DNA from: Bradyrhizobium stylosanthis
GTDB lineage: Bacteria; Pseudomonadota; Alphaproteobacteria; Rhizobiales; Xanthobacteraceae
Direction: 5' to 3'
Assembly: GCF_001641335.1 (NCBI RefSeq)
Contig: NZ_LVEM01000004.1
Location: 124,001 to 188,000, forward strand
DNA: 64,000 nt
The position numbers and the translations under genes are program-made. This document shows, piece by piece, positions 34,196 through 42,750 of this stretch. Position 1 is the stretch's first letter. Each line of letters starts with the position of its first letter. The notes beneath the pieces were generated by a model. That model was not told where the DNA came from. It saw only the letters and a list, made by a program, of their open reading frames with translations, and did not search any database.

Positions 34196-35281
34196 CTATG
34201 CGGTCGCCCTCTGGATGCTGACTTCGCTGACGCCGACCTCGCGGGCGGTATTCACTATCGCCGCCCAGGTGTCATCCGGCAAGGGGATGCCGTTTTTGCT
34301 GCGTTCAGCGCGGGTTTTCCGCTCGGGATCGCCGGGAATCAGCACCCGGTCGACCCCCGCCATGGGCCTGGTGGCGCGGATGAAGTCGGCATAACGCGAG
34401 ACCTCTGCATCGAACACATGGGAGGTATCGACCACCTTCGGATCGACATAGAACGCCAGCATGCCGTTGGCAAAGCGCCGGCCGCCCGAAGTGGCCCCGG
34501 TTCCGGTCAGCGCACCGCCAAGCAGCTCGCAGATGAAGGCGAGGCCCGAGCCCTTGTGCTCGCCAAAGGCGCAGATGGCGCCGGTGCCCTTGGTGTGATC
34601 GCGCGGCCCCTCCGCCGTATAGGGGCCGTAGAGCACAGCCGGGTCCTCGCTCAAGCTGCCGTCGGCATCGACCAGCGCGCCTTTCGGCAGCTTCTTGCCG
34701 CCGCGGCTCGCCACCAGCACCTTGCCCTCGGCGACGACCGAGGTCGCGAAATCCAGCACGATCGGGTCCTGCCCCGGGCGCGGGATGCCGACGCAATAAG
34801 GCGCGGTGGAGAGCCGCTTCTCGACGCCGCCGAACGGCGCCACCAGCAGCGAGCCGGCGGCGTTGACGAAATGCACGGAGACCAGGCCTTCGGCTGCGGC
34901 CATCTCGGCCCAGTCGCCGACGCGGCCGATATGGCCGGCATTGCGCAGCGCGACCGCGGCCAGCCCCGCCTTCCTGCATTTGTCGATGCCGATCCGGACC
35001 GCCTGCGGCGTCACGGTCTGGCCGTAGCCGAACTTGCCGTCGACCACCGCGAGCGAGGGCGTATCGAGCACCACCTCCGCGGTCTGGTTGGGCACGACCG
35101 AGCCCGATTTCTGCCAGCGGATGTAGACGGGAACGCGGATCACGCCGTGGCTGTCGTGGCCGGTGAGATTTGCCGTGGTGAGATAGGTGGCGATGCGGCG
35201 AGCTTCCTCCGGCGAGGACTGCGCATGCGCAAAGACTTCGGTGACGAAGTCGATCAGCCTTTGAACCTGAATGGTGACCAT
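34196..35281 (-). CDS. Malate/L-lactate dehydrogenase-family oxidoreductase
   Basis: This 361-residue protein belongs to the NAD(P)-dependent malate/sulfolactate dehydrogenase family (Ldh_2), which has its own fold. The hallmarks are HDSHGVIRVPVYI, ALRNAGHIGRVGDWAEMAA (catalytic His region), LVAPFGG and KGSGLAFICELLGGALTG. These enzymes reduce 2-oxo acids to 2-hydroxy acids. It is on the same strand as the aldolase and dehydratase with a 145-bp gap. It probably acts on a product of that route, such as a semialdehyde-derived or 2-oxo acid. The start at 35281 gives the usual MVTIQVQRLIDFV opening. Confidence 0.9.
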   Translation of the reverse strand: MVTIQVQRLIDFVTEVFAHAQSSPEEARRIATYLTTANLTGHDSHGVIRVPVYIRWQKSGSVVPNQTAEVVLDTPSLAVVDGKFGYGQTVTPQAVRIGIDKCRKAGLAAVALRNAGHIGRVGDWAEMAAAEGLVSVHFVNAAGSLLVAPFGGVEKRLSTAPYCVGIPRPGQDPIVLDFATSVVAEGKVLVASRGGKKLPKGALVDADGSLSEDPAVLYGPYTAEGPRDHTKGTGAICAFGEHKGSGLAFICELLGGALTGTGATSGGRRFANGMLAFYVDPKVVDTSHVFDAEVSRYADFIRATRPMAGVDRVLIPGDPERKTRAERSKNGIPLPDDTWAAIVNTAREVGVSEVSIQRATA

Positions 35282-35435
35282 GAGGGTCTGCTTGCCTCCC
35301 CGTTGCGGCGGAGGCGCGCAATGCCGCATCATCCGCCCTGGCGCCGAGTTCTGAGCGATCGGCTTGGGCGGCAGTTTGAGCGAAAATGCGCGGTCATGTC
35401 CATGATGCTTGCCGCGCGCCCGCGCATATCTGCTG

Positions 35436-35954
35436 TCACTCCTCGGCGCTTGCCTCCTCGCCGGCACCGAGCTCCGCAAGGCTCTGCTCGAGCTCGCCGA
35501 GCATCTCCTGCAGTTCGGCGAGCTTGCGCGCGCCGAAGCGCCGCGTGATCTCGGCGTAGATGGCTTCCGAGTTCGGCGCCACCGAGGCCATCAGCTTCAC
35601 GCCCTCCTTCGAGATCGAGACCATGCTGCGGCGCTGATCCGCCTTCGCCGTCTTGCGCTCGATCAGATTGCGCGCCTCGAGATCGCGCAGGATGCGCGAC
35701 AGGCTCGGTCCGAGCAGGAAGGCGGTGCGTGCGAGTTCCGTGACCTCGGCGGCCTCGATGGACGCCAGCGCGCGCAGGATGCGCCATTGCTGTTCGGTCA
35801 GGCCGTGCTCGCGCAGATTGGGGCGGAACTGCCGCATCACCGCCTCGCGTGCCCGCAGCAGCGACATCGGCAACGAGCGCGAGAAGTCGCGCATCGGCAC
35901 CTGTCGTGCGGTCGGCGCGCCACCGTTGGCGGGATCGGCCGGTTTCTTGCTCAT
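35436..35954 (-). CDS. hpaR: MarR-family repressor, HpaR/HpcR type
   Basis: This 172-residue winged-helix protein has the MarR core LTEQQWRILRALASIEAAEV, LARTAFLLGPSLSRILRDLEARNLIER and the wing RSMVSISKEG. The sequence and its position, divergent from hpaH and followed by hpa catabolic genes, match regulators of homoprotocatechuate degradation. The intergenic region carries a 16-bp perfect palindrome as the obvious operator. Release by homoprotocatechuate or a ring-cleavage product is expected. The gene precedes the three sugar-acid genes on the same strand but is probably its own unit. Confidence 0.9.
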   Translation of the reverse strand: MSKKPADPANGGAPTARQVPMRDFSRSLPMSLLRAREAVMRQFRPNLREHGLTEQQWRILRALASIEAAEVTELARTAFLLGPSLSRILRDLEARNLIERKTAKADQRRSMVSISKEGVKLMASVAPNSEAIYAEITRRFGARKLAELQEMLGELEQSLAELGAGEEASAEE

Positions 35955-36006
35955 GGCGCCCTTTCAGACCGCAAAACGTTTGCAGTGCAGCAAGCTCAGA
36001 TTCTGT

Positions 36007-36035
36007 TTGACGCATTCACTTAACATGTTAAGTAT
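36007..36035 (+). promoter_or_regulatory. hpaH promoter with embedded MarR operator
   Basis: A TTGACG -35 (36007-36012) and an AAGTAT -10 (36030-36035) with 17-bp spacing enclose the perfect palindrome ACTTAACATGTTAAGT (36018-36033). An operator between -35 and -10 is typical for repression by a MarR dimer. The promoter elements are inferred, but the palindrome is exact. Confidence 0.6.
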
Positions 36036-36065
36036 CTCCGGGCACCACGATTTGTAAGATGACGC

Positions 36066-36872
36066 ATGGCGCTTTCCAACGACGATATCCAGGCCTGCGC
36101 GAGCCGTCTGCACCAGGCGGAGATGACCCGCACGCAGATCCGGCAGCTCTCGCAGGATTTTCCCGAGATCAGCATCGCCGATGCCTATGCGATTCAGAAG
36201 GCCTGGGTCGACGTCAAGATCGCGGAGGGGCGCATCGTCAAGGGCCACAAGATCGGCCTGACCTCGAAGGCGATGCAGAGCGCGCTCAACATCGACGAGC
36301 CTGACTCCGGCGTGCTGCTCGACGACATGTTCTTCGCCGACGGCGGGATCATCCCGACCGAGCGCTTCATCGCAACGCGCGTCGAGGCCGAGCTCGCCTT
36401 CGTCATGAAGCAGCGCCTCGCCGGCCCTGACTGCACGATGTTCGACGTGCTCAATGCCACCGACTTCGTCGTGCCGGCGCTGGAGATTTTGGACACGCGG
36501 ATCGAGCGCGTGGATGCCAAGACGAAAGCGACGCGAAAAATCTTCGACACCATCGCCGACAATGCAGCGAATGCCGGCATCGTGCTCGGCGGACGGCCGA
36601 TCCGGCCGCTGGATGCCGATCTGCGCTGGATCGGCGCGCTCTGTTTCAAGAACGGCCAGCTTGAAGAAACCGGCCTTGCCGCCGGCGTGCTCAATCATCC
36701 CGCAACATCCGTTGCCTGGCTTGCCAACAAGATCGCGCCGCTGGGGCTGGCGCTGGAGCCCGGTCAGATCGTGCTCGCGGGCTCCTTCATCCGGCCGATC
36801 GAGACCCGCAAGGGCGACACAATCCAGGCTGACTATGGCGCCTACGGCTCGGTGAGCTGCTACTTCGCGTAA
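36066..36872 (+). CDS. hpaH: 2-oxo-hept-4-ene-1,7-dioate hydratase
   Basis: This 268-residue protein matches the HpaH/MhpD hydratases of the FAH superfamily, with KGHKIGLTSKAMQ, the metal-binding ATRVEAELAFVMK (Glu-x-Glu), VPALEILDTRIE and the C-terminal VLAGSFIRPIE. It hydrates 2-oxo-hept-4-ene-1,7-dioate to the 4-hydroxy acid that the aldolase then splits. It is the first gene of the plus-strand hpa operon and directly follows the MarR operator. The ribosome site is weak (GTAAGATG). Length matches the family. Confidence 0.92.
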   Translation: MALSNDDIQACASRLHQAEMTRTQIRQLSQDFPEISIADAYAIQKAWVDVKIAEGRIVKGHKIGLTSKAMQSALNIDEPDSGVLLDDMFFADGGIIPTERFIATRVEAELAFVMKQRLAGPDCTMFDVLNATDFVVPALEILDTRIERVDAKTKATRKIFDTIADNAANAGIVLGGRPIRPLDADLRWIGALCFKNGQLEETGLAAGVLNHPATSVAWLANKIAPLGLALEPGQIVLAGSFIRPIETRKGDTIQADYGAYGSVSCYFA

Positions 36873-36904
36873 AACAACAAGACGACACAGGGAGTGAAAC
36901 CGCG

Positions 36905-37303
36905 ATGCCGCATTTCACGATCGAATATTCGGCCAATCTCGATGGCCGCCTCGACATCGACACGGTGTGCGAAGTCGTGCGCAAGGCCGCAGTCGAGACC
37001 GGCATCTTCCCGCTCGGCGGCATTCGCGTCCGCGCCATCCGCTGCGAGCATTATGCGATTGCAGATGCGCGGAACGATTACGGCTTCCTCGACATGGTGC
37101 TGCGCATCGGCGAGGGCCGCGACCTCCCCACCCGCCAGAAAGCCGGCGAGCATGTGTTCAAGGCGCTTTCAAAACACCTCGATCCCGTCTTCGCCGCAAG
37201 CAAGTTCGCCTTGTCGTTCGACATGCAGATCAACGACAAGGACACGAGCTGGAAGCGCAACAACATCCACGACGCCCTGAAAGTGGAGGCCGCAAATGGA
37301 TAA
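36905..37303 (+). CDS. hpaF: 5-carboxymethyl-2-hydroxymuconate delta-isomerase
   Basis: This 132-residue tautomerase-fold protein starts MPHFTIEYSANLDG, so removal of Met exposes the catalytic N-terminal proline. The later conserved region is IGEGRDLPTRQKAGEHVF. It moves the double bond of 5-carboxymethyl-2-hydroxymuconate to give the substrate of the decarboxylase. A GGGAG ribosome site is present. It lies 33 bp after hpaH and overlaps hpaE by 8 bp, so translation is coupled. Confidence 0.92.
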   Translation: MPHFTIEYSANLDGRLDIDTVCEVVRKAAVETGIFPLGGIRVRAIRCEHYAIADARNDYGFLDMVLRIGEGRDLPTRQKAGEHVFKALSKHLDPVFAASKFALSFDMQINDKDTSWKRNNIHDALKVEAANG

Positions 37304-38834
37304 GCCCACGCCCAAAGCCGATGTGTTCCAGGCCAACCGCGACCGCGTCGCGCCGCTCCTGAAGAAGCTGCAGGCCGACGGTATCGGCCATTTCATCGAC
37401 GGCAAGACCGTCGCCTCGATCTCCGGTGCGACCTTCGAGACGAAGTCGCCGGTCGACGGTGCAACGCTGGCCAGCGTCGCGCGCGGCAACGCCGAGGATA
37501 TCGACGCCGCCGCGACCTCCGCCGCCCTCGCCTTCAAGTCCTGGCGCGACATGGGCCCTGCGATGCGGAAGAAGCTGCTGCATCGGGTGGCCGACGCCAT
37601 CGAGGACAATGCCGACGACATCGCGGTGCTCGAATGCATCGACACCGGCCAAGCCTATCGCTTCATGGCCAAGGCCGCGATCCGCGCCGCCGAGAATTTT
37701 CGCTTCTTCGCCGACAAATGTGCCGAGGCGCGCGACGGCCTCAACACGCCGAGCGACGAGCACTGGAACGTCTCGACGCGCGTGCCGATCGGCCCCGTCG
37801 GCGTGATCACGCCGTGGAACACGCCGTTCATGCTGTCGACCTGGAAGATCGCCCCGGCGCTGGCGGCCGGCTGCACCGTCGTGCACAAGCCGGCCGAGTG
37901 GTCGCCGGTGACCGCCTCCATCCTGGCGCGACTGGTGAAGGAAGCCGGCGTTCCCGACGGCGTGCTCAACACCGTTCATGGCTTTGGCGAGGAAGCGGGC
38001 AAGGCTTTGACGGAGCATCCCGCGATCAAGGCGATCGGCTTCGTCGGCGAGAGCGCGACGGGCTCGGCCATCATGGTTCAGGGCGCGCCGACGCTGAAGC
38101 GCGTGCATTTCGAGCTCGGCGGCAAGAACCCGGTGATCGTGTTCGACGACGCCGATCTCGACCGCGCGCTCGATGCCGTCGTGTTCATGATCTACTCGCT
38201 CAACGGCGAGCGCTGCACCTCGTCCAGCCGCCTGCTGATCCAGCAGAGCATCGCGGACAAATTCGTGGAGAAGCTGACCGCGCGCGTGAAGGCGCTGAAG
38301 GTCGGCCATCCCCTCGATCCCGCCACCGAGATCGGACCGCTGATCCACGAACGCCATTTGGCAAAAGTCTGCTCCTATTTCGATGTCGCGCGCCAGGATG
38401 GCGCGACCATCGCGGTCGGTGGCAAGGCCCATGACGGCCCGGGCGGTGGACATTATGTCGAGCCCACCTTGGTGACCGGCGCTCACGGCAAGATGCGCGT
38501 GGCGCAGGAGGAGGTGTTCGGCCCCTTCCTCACGGTGCTGCCCTTCAAGGACGAGAAGGACGCGATCGAGATCGCCAACGACATCCGCTATGGCCTCACC
38601 GGCTATGTCTGGACCAACGACGTCGGCCGTGCGCTCCGTGTCGCCGACGCGCTGGAGGCCGGCATGATCTGGCTGAACTCGGAGAACGTGCGCCATCTGC
38701 CGACGCCGTTCGGCGGCATGAAGGCCTCGGGCATCGGCCGCGACGGCGGCGACTACTCGTTCGACTTCTACATGGAAACCAAGCACGTCTCGCTGGCGCG
38801 GGGCACGCACAAGATTCAGAAGCTGGGAATTTAA
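37296..38834 (+). CDS. hpaE: 5-carboxymethyl-2-hydroxymuconate semialdehyde dehydrogenase
   Basis: This 512-residue aldehyde dehydrogenase has the oxyanion Asn175 (TPWNTPF), catalytic Glu273 (FELGGKNP) and nucleophile Cys307 (NGERCTSSSRLL), with NAD-binding GFVGESATGS before them. Gene context and similarity to HpaE identify the substrate as the ring-cleavage product of homoprotocatechuate. The ATG overlaps the end of hpaF by 8 bp. The downstream gap to hpaD holds an inverted repeat (38836-38934). Confidence 0.92.
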   Translation: MDKPTPKADVFQANRDRVAPLLKKLQADGIGHFIDGKTVASISGATFETKSPVDGATLASVARGNAEDIDAAATSAALAFKSWRDMGPAMRKKLLHRVADAIEDNADDIAVLECIDTGQAYRFMAKAAIRAAENFRFFADKCAEARDGLNTPSDEHWNVSTRVPIGPVGVITPWNTPFMLSTWKIAPALAAGCTVVHKPAEWSPVTASILARLVKEAGVPDGVLNTVHGFGEEAGKALTEHPAIKAIGFVGESATGSAIMVQGAPTLKRVHFELGGKNPVIVFDDADLDRALDAVVFMIYSLNGERCTSSSRLLIQQSIADKFVEKLTARVKALKVGHPLDPATEIGPLIHERHLAKVCSYFDVARQDGATIAVGGKAHDGPGGGHYVEPTLVTGAHGKMRVAQEEVFGPFLTVLPFKDEKDAIEIANDIRYGLTGYVWTNDVGRALRVADALEAGMIWLNSENVRHLPTPFGGMKASGIGRDGGDYSFDFYMETKHVSLARGTHKIQKLGI

Positions 38835-38835
38835 C

Positions 38836-38934
38836 TGTCATTCCGGGGCGCGCCGAGCGCGAGCCCGGAATCCATAGCCACCAGCCGGGGTTATGGATCC
38901 CGGGCCTGGCCCTTCGGGCCATCCCGGGATGACG
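38836..38934. repeat. Intergenic inverted repeat (GTCATTCCGGGGC family) inside the hpa operon
   Basis: The arms TGTCATTCCGGGGCGC and GGGCCATCCCGGGATGAC, with an inner CGGAATCCAT / ATGGATCCCG pair, form a long imperfect hairpin between hpaE and hpaD. Confidence 0.75.
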
Positions 38935-38953
38935 AGCGCAGAGGGGAAACGCA

Positions 38954-39937
38954 ATGCCCGTACCGCAACACACCTTCGAGCCGCCGTTCAACATCATCCG
39001 CTCCAGCCACGTCGTGCTCGACGTGACCGACCTGCAGCTGAGCCGCGCGTTCTACGAGACCACCGTCGGCATGCATGTCGAGGATGCCGACGACAAGGTC
39101 GTCTATTTGCGCGCGGCGGAAGAGCACCAGCACCACTCGCTGGTGCTGCGGAAGGCCGCGGTGCCTGCCTGCAACAGGCTCGGCTTCAAGGTCGGCAACG
39201 ACAAAGACCTCGACAAGGCCGCCGCGTTCCTCTCGGAGAACGGTCTCGCCTACGCCTTCGCCGACCAGCCCTTCCAGGGCCGCACGCTGCAATTCACCGA
39301 TCCCTTCGGCTTCCAGATCGAGCTCTACGCGTCGATGGAGCGGCGGCCGCATCTGCTCCGCCGCTACGACCTCTACCGGGGCTGCCACCCGCAGCGGCTC
39401 GACCACTTCAACGTCTTCGCCGCCGAGGTGCAGGACACCGTCGATTTCTATGCGCGGCTCGGCTTCCGCCTCACTGAATACGCCGAGGAGGACGGGCCGA
39501 ACGGCCGCATCGCCGCGGCCTGGATGCACCGCAAGGGCAACGTCCACGACTTCGCCATCACCAACGGCAAGGGCCCGCGCCTGCACCACTTTGCCTACTG
39601 GACGCCGACGGCGATGAACATCATCCATCTCTGCGACGTCATGGCCTCGCAGGGTTTTGTGAAGAACATCGAGCGTGGCCCGGGCCGTCACGGCATCTCG
39701 AATGCGTTCTTCCTCTATGTCAGGGATCCCGACGGTCACCGCCTCGAGCTCTACACCAGCGATTATTTTACGGGCGATCACGACCACGAACCGCTGCGCT
39801 GGTCGCTGCGCGATCCGCGCCGCCAGACGCTGTGGGGCGCACCGGCCCCGCGTTCCTGGTTCGAGCAGGGCTCGCCCTTCTCAGGGCAGGCCGTGCGTGA
39901 GCCGAAGTTCGTGGCCGATGTGCTGGTGGCGGATTGA
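38954..39937 (+). CDS. hpaD: 3,4-dihydroxyphenylacetate 2,3-dioxygenase (extradiol, type I)
   Basis: This 327-residue vicinal-oxygen-chelate dioxygenase has the 2-His-1-Glu metal site His151 (RLDHFNVF), His211/212 (LHHFAYW) and Glu265 (HRLELYTSD). It cleaves the ring of homoprotocatechuate next to the hydroxyls, giving the semialdehyde oxidised by HpaE. The N-terminal half (about 1-140) is the degenerate VOC module. The length and metal spacing match homoprotocatechuate 2,3-dioxygenases of the Arthrobacter/Brevibacterium type rather than the LigB-type HpaD of E. coli. Confidence 0.9.
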   Translation: MPVPQHTFEPPFNIIRSSHVVLDVTDLQLSRAFYETTVGMHVEDADDKVVYLRAAEEHQHHSLVLRKAAVPACNRLGFKVGNDKDLDKAAAFLSENGLAYAFADQPFQGRTLQFTDPFGFQIELYASMERRPHLLRRYDLYRGCHPQRLDHFNVFAAEVQDTVDFYARLGFRLTEYAEEDGPNGRIAAAWMHRKGNVHDFAITNGKGPRLHHFAYWTPTAMNIIHLCDVMASQGFVKNIERGPGRHGISNAFFLYVRDPDGHRLELYTSDYFTGDHDHEPLRWSLRDPRRQTLWGAPAPRSWFEQGSPFSGQAVREPKFVADVLVAD

Positions 39938-39968
39938 TGCTGGTGATGGCTACCCACGTCTCTCTCCG

Positions 39969-40097
39969 CGTCGTCCCGGCGAAGGCCGGGACCCATAACC
40001 ACCGAGTGGAGTTTGGCGAAGAATAGTCGTTCGGTACGCCTATCGAACACAATCGATAGATCACGCGGTATGGGTCCCGGCCTTCGCCGGGACGACG
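39969..40097. repeat. Intergenic inverted repeat (CGTCGTCCCGGCGAAGGCCGG family)
   Basis: CGTCGTCCCGGCGAAGGCCG is mirrored by CGGCCTTCGCCGGGACGACG, with inner GGGACCCATAA / TATGGGTCCC blocks. It lies between hpaD and the FAH gene. Confidence 0.82.
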
Positions 40098-40116
40098 AGA
40101 AAATGAAGAGCAGCCA

Positions 40117-40986
40117 ATGAAACTCCCTCGCCTCGCCACCTACTCCGTCAAGGGTGATGTCCGCTACGGCGCTGTCCTGGAAGGCGGCATCGTCGATCTG
40201 TCCGCGCGCTACGCAAAAGACTACCCGACGCTGCGCGAAGTGATCGCCGCCGGCAAGCTCGTGAGCCTTGCCGAGGAAGCCGCCGGCCGCACGCCGGTTC
40301 ACGCGCTCAGCGAGATCACCTGGTTGCCGCCGGTGCCGGCGCCGGAAAAGATCATCTGCATCGGGGTCAACTACCCTGATCGCAACGCCGAGTACAAGGA
40401 CGGCCAGGACGCGCCGAAATATCCGAGCATGTTCATGCGCTCGCCACGCTCCTTCGTCGGCCACGACACGCCGCTGGTGCGCCCGCGCGCCTCGGCGCAG
40501 CTCGACTATGAAGGCGAGATCGTGCTGGTGATCGGCAAGCAGGGCCGGCACATCGCGGAAAGTGCCGCGCTCGATCATATCGCCGCGCTGACCTTGTGCA
40601 ACGAAGGCTCGGTGCGCGACTGGTTGCGCCACGCCAAGTTCAACGTCACGCAAGGCAAGAACTTTGATTCCAGCGGCAGCCTCGGGCCGTGGCTCGTGCC
40701 CTACACCAGGGAATCCCAGATCGCCGACATCAGGCTCACCACCCATGTCAACGGCGAGCTGCGCCAGGACGATCGCACCAGCCGGCTGATGTTTCCGTTC
40801 CGCTATCTCATCAGCTATATCTCGACCTTCGCAACGCTCGTTCCCGGTGACATCATTGTGACGGGCACGCCGACCGGCGCGGGTGCGCGGTTCGATCCGC
40901 CGCGCTATCTCAAACCGGGTGACGTCATCGAGGTCGCGGCCGAGGGCATCGGCTCGTTGCGAAACGGTGTCGTCGACGAAGCCTGA
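40117..40986 (+). CDS. Fumarylacetoacetate hydrolase-family protein, probable HpaG-type decarboxylase
   Basis: This 289-residue single-domain FAH protein has the metal-binding Glu-rich segments QLDYEGEIVLVIGK and NEGSVRDWLRH, plus the C-terminal VPGDIIVTGTPTGAG. In the hpa pathway the missing step is decarboxylation of 5-oxopent-3-ene-1,2,5-tricarboxylate, done by the two-domain HpaG in E. coli. Here a single domain would have to do it. General acylpyruvase activity is an alternative. It is 130 bp after hpaD across a repeat, on the same strand. Confidence 0.85.
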   Translation: MKLPRLATYSVKGDVRYGAVLEGGIVDLSARYAKDYPTLREVIAAGKLVSLAEEAAGRTPVHALSEITWLPPVPAPEKIICIGVNYPDRNAEYKDGQDAPKYPSMFMRSPRSFVGHDTPLVRPRASAQLDYEGEIVLVIGKQGRHIAESAALDHIAALTLCNEGSVRDWLRHAKFNVTQGKNFDSSGSLGPWLVPYTRESQIADIRLTTHVNGELRQDDRTSRLMFPFRYLISYISTFATLVPGDIIVTGTPTGAGARFDPPRYLKPGDVIEVAAEGIGSLRNGVVDEA

Positions 40987-41011
40987 CCAACAATTGAAGT
41001 GGAATGAAGCA

Positions 41012-42640
41012 ATGACCACCCTCACCGGCGGCGAAGCGATCGTAAGCGGGCTTGTCGCCCATGGCGTCGACACCGTGTTCGGCCTGCCGGGCGCGCAGGT
41101 CTACGGCCTGTTCGACGCCTTCCACCAGGCCCAGCTCAAGGTGATCGGCGCGCGGCACGAGCAGGCCTGCGGCTACATGGCGTTCGGCTATGCGCGCGCC
41201 AGCGGCAAGCCCGGCGTGTTCAGCGTGGTGCCCGGCCCCGGCGTGCTCAACGCCAGTGCGGCGCTGCTCACCGCCTATGGCTGCAACGAGCCGGTGCTGT
41301 GCATGACCGGCCAGGTGCCGACGCAATTCCTCGGCAAGGGCCGCGGCCATCTGCATGAAATGCCGGACCAGCTTGCGACGCTGCGCACCTATGTGAAATG
41401 GGCCGACCGGATCGAATATCCCGCCAACGCGCCGACGGTCGTCGCGCGCGCCTTCCAGGAGATGATGTCGGGACGGCGTGGCCCCGCCTCGGTCGAGATG
41501 CCCTGGGACGTCTTCACGCAGCGCGCCGCAACTTCGGCGGCCGGGGTGCTGGAGCCGCTGCCCTCCCCGCAACCCGATCCCGATCTGGTCAAGCAGGCGG
41601 CGGCGCTGATCAAGGCCAGCAAGGCCCCGATGATCTTCGTCGGCAGCGGTGCGATCGAGGCGCGCGACGAAATCCTCGAGCTCGCCGAGATGATCGATGC
41701 CCCGGTCGTCGCCTTCCGCAGCGGCCGCGGCATCGTCTCCAACGCGCATGAGCTCGGCCTCACCATGGCCGCCGCCTACAAGCTGTGGCCGAAGACCGAC
41801 CTGATGATCGCGATCGGCACGCGCGCCGAACTGCCGGCATCCGGTTTCCGCTGGCCCTATCAGCCGAGCGGCCTGAAATCGATCCGGATCGACATCGATC
41901 CGGCCGAGATGCGCCGGCTCGCCGCCGATGCTGCGATCGTCGCAGACGCCAGGGACGGCACCGCCGACCTCGTCGCCGCCGTGAAAAAGGCCGGCTATGC
42001 CAGGAGCCACGGCCGGCGTGGCGAGATCCGCGAGGCCGCAGCGGCCGCGCAGGCCGAGATCCAGCGCATCCAGCCGCAGATGGCGTATTTGAACATCCTG
42101 CGCGAGGTGCTGCCGGCGAACGCGATCGTCACCGATGAATTGTCGCAATTCGGCTTCGCCTCCTGGTACGGCTTTCCCGTGTACGAGCCCCGCACCTTCA
42201 TCACCTCGGGCTATCAGGGCACGCTCGGCTCGGGCTTCCCGACCGCGCTCGGGGCGAAGGTCGCCAACCCGGACAAGCCCGTGGTCGCCATCACCGGCGA
42301 CGGCGGCTTCATGTTCGGCGTGCAGGAGCTCGCCACCGCCGTGCAGTTCAACATCGGCGTGGTGACGCTGGTGTTCAACAACAACGCCTACGGCAATGTC
42401 CGCCGCGACCAGCGCGAACGCTTCGACGGCCGCGTGGTGGCGTCGGATCTGGTCAATCCGGATTTCGTCAAGCTCGCGGAGTCCTTTGGCGTGGCGGCTG
42501 CGCGCGTGACTGCGCCGGACCAGTTCAAGGCGGCGATGGAGAAGGCGCTCGCGCATGGCGGGCCGTATCTGATCTCGGTCGAGGTGACGCGGGATTCGGA
42601 AGTGAGCCCGTGGGCGTTCATCCACCCGCCGAAGCCGTAA
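41012..42640 (+). CDS. Thiamine diphosphate-dependent acetolactate synthase-like enzyme
   Basis: This 542-residue protein has the three ThDP domains: N-terminal PYR with the catalytic Glu50 (GARHEQA), a central domain, and the C-terminal PP domain with GDGGFMFG ... FNNNAYGN, the Mg-ThDP motif. It resembles acetolactate synthase large subunits but has no small subunit nearby and is in an aromatic operon. So it may be a 2-oxo-acid decarboxylase or lyase acting on a product of the hpa route. The start at 41012 is 26 bp after the FAH gene. The specific substrate is unknown. Confidence 0.88.
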   Translation: MTTLTGGEAIVSGLVAHGVDTVFGLPGAQVYGLFDAFHQAQLKVIGARHEQACGYMAFGYARASGKPGVFSVVPGPGVLNASAALLTAYGCNEPVLCMTGQVPTQFLGKGRGHLHEMPDQLATLRTYVKWADRIEYPANAPTVVARAFQEMMSGRRGPASVEMPWDVFTQRAATSAAGVLEPLPSPQPDPDLVKQAAALIKASKAPMIFVGSGAIEARDEILELAEMIDAPVVAFRSGRGIVSNAHELGLTMAAAYKLWPKTDLMIAIGTRAELPASGFRWPYQPSGLKSIRIDIDPAEMRRLAADAAIVADARDGTADLVAAVKKAGYARSHGRRGEIREAAAAAQAEIQRIQPQMAYLNILREVLPANAIVTDELSQFGFASWYGFPVYEPRTFITSGYQGTLGSGFPTALGAKVANPDKPVVAITGDGGFMFGVQELATAVQFNIGVVTLVFNNNAYGNVRRDQRERFDGRVVASDLVNPDFVKLAESFGVAAARVTAPDQFKAAMEKALAHGGPYLISVEVTRDSEVSPWAFIHPPKP

Positions 42641-42642
42641 CC

Positions 42643-42750
42643 CTCATGGCGAGGAGGCGCGCCAACGCCGTCTTGAATCATGAGGGCCCCGCTGCCCTGG
42701 CCTGGCCGTCATCCTTCGGGATGCGCGCAAGAGCGCGCTCCTCATGAGGA
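42643..42750. repeat. Intergenic imperfect palindrome (CTCATGGCGAGGAGGCGC / GCGCGCTCCTCATGAGG)
   Basis: A GC-rich imperfect inverted repeat lies between the convergent ThDP enzyme and MFS genes and overlaps the end of the MFS gene by a few bases. A similar type occurs at 60075-60213. It may double as a bidirectional terminator. Confidence 0.6.
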
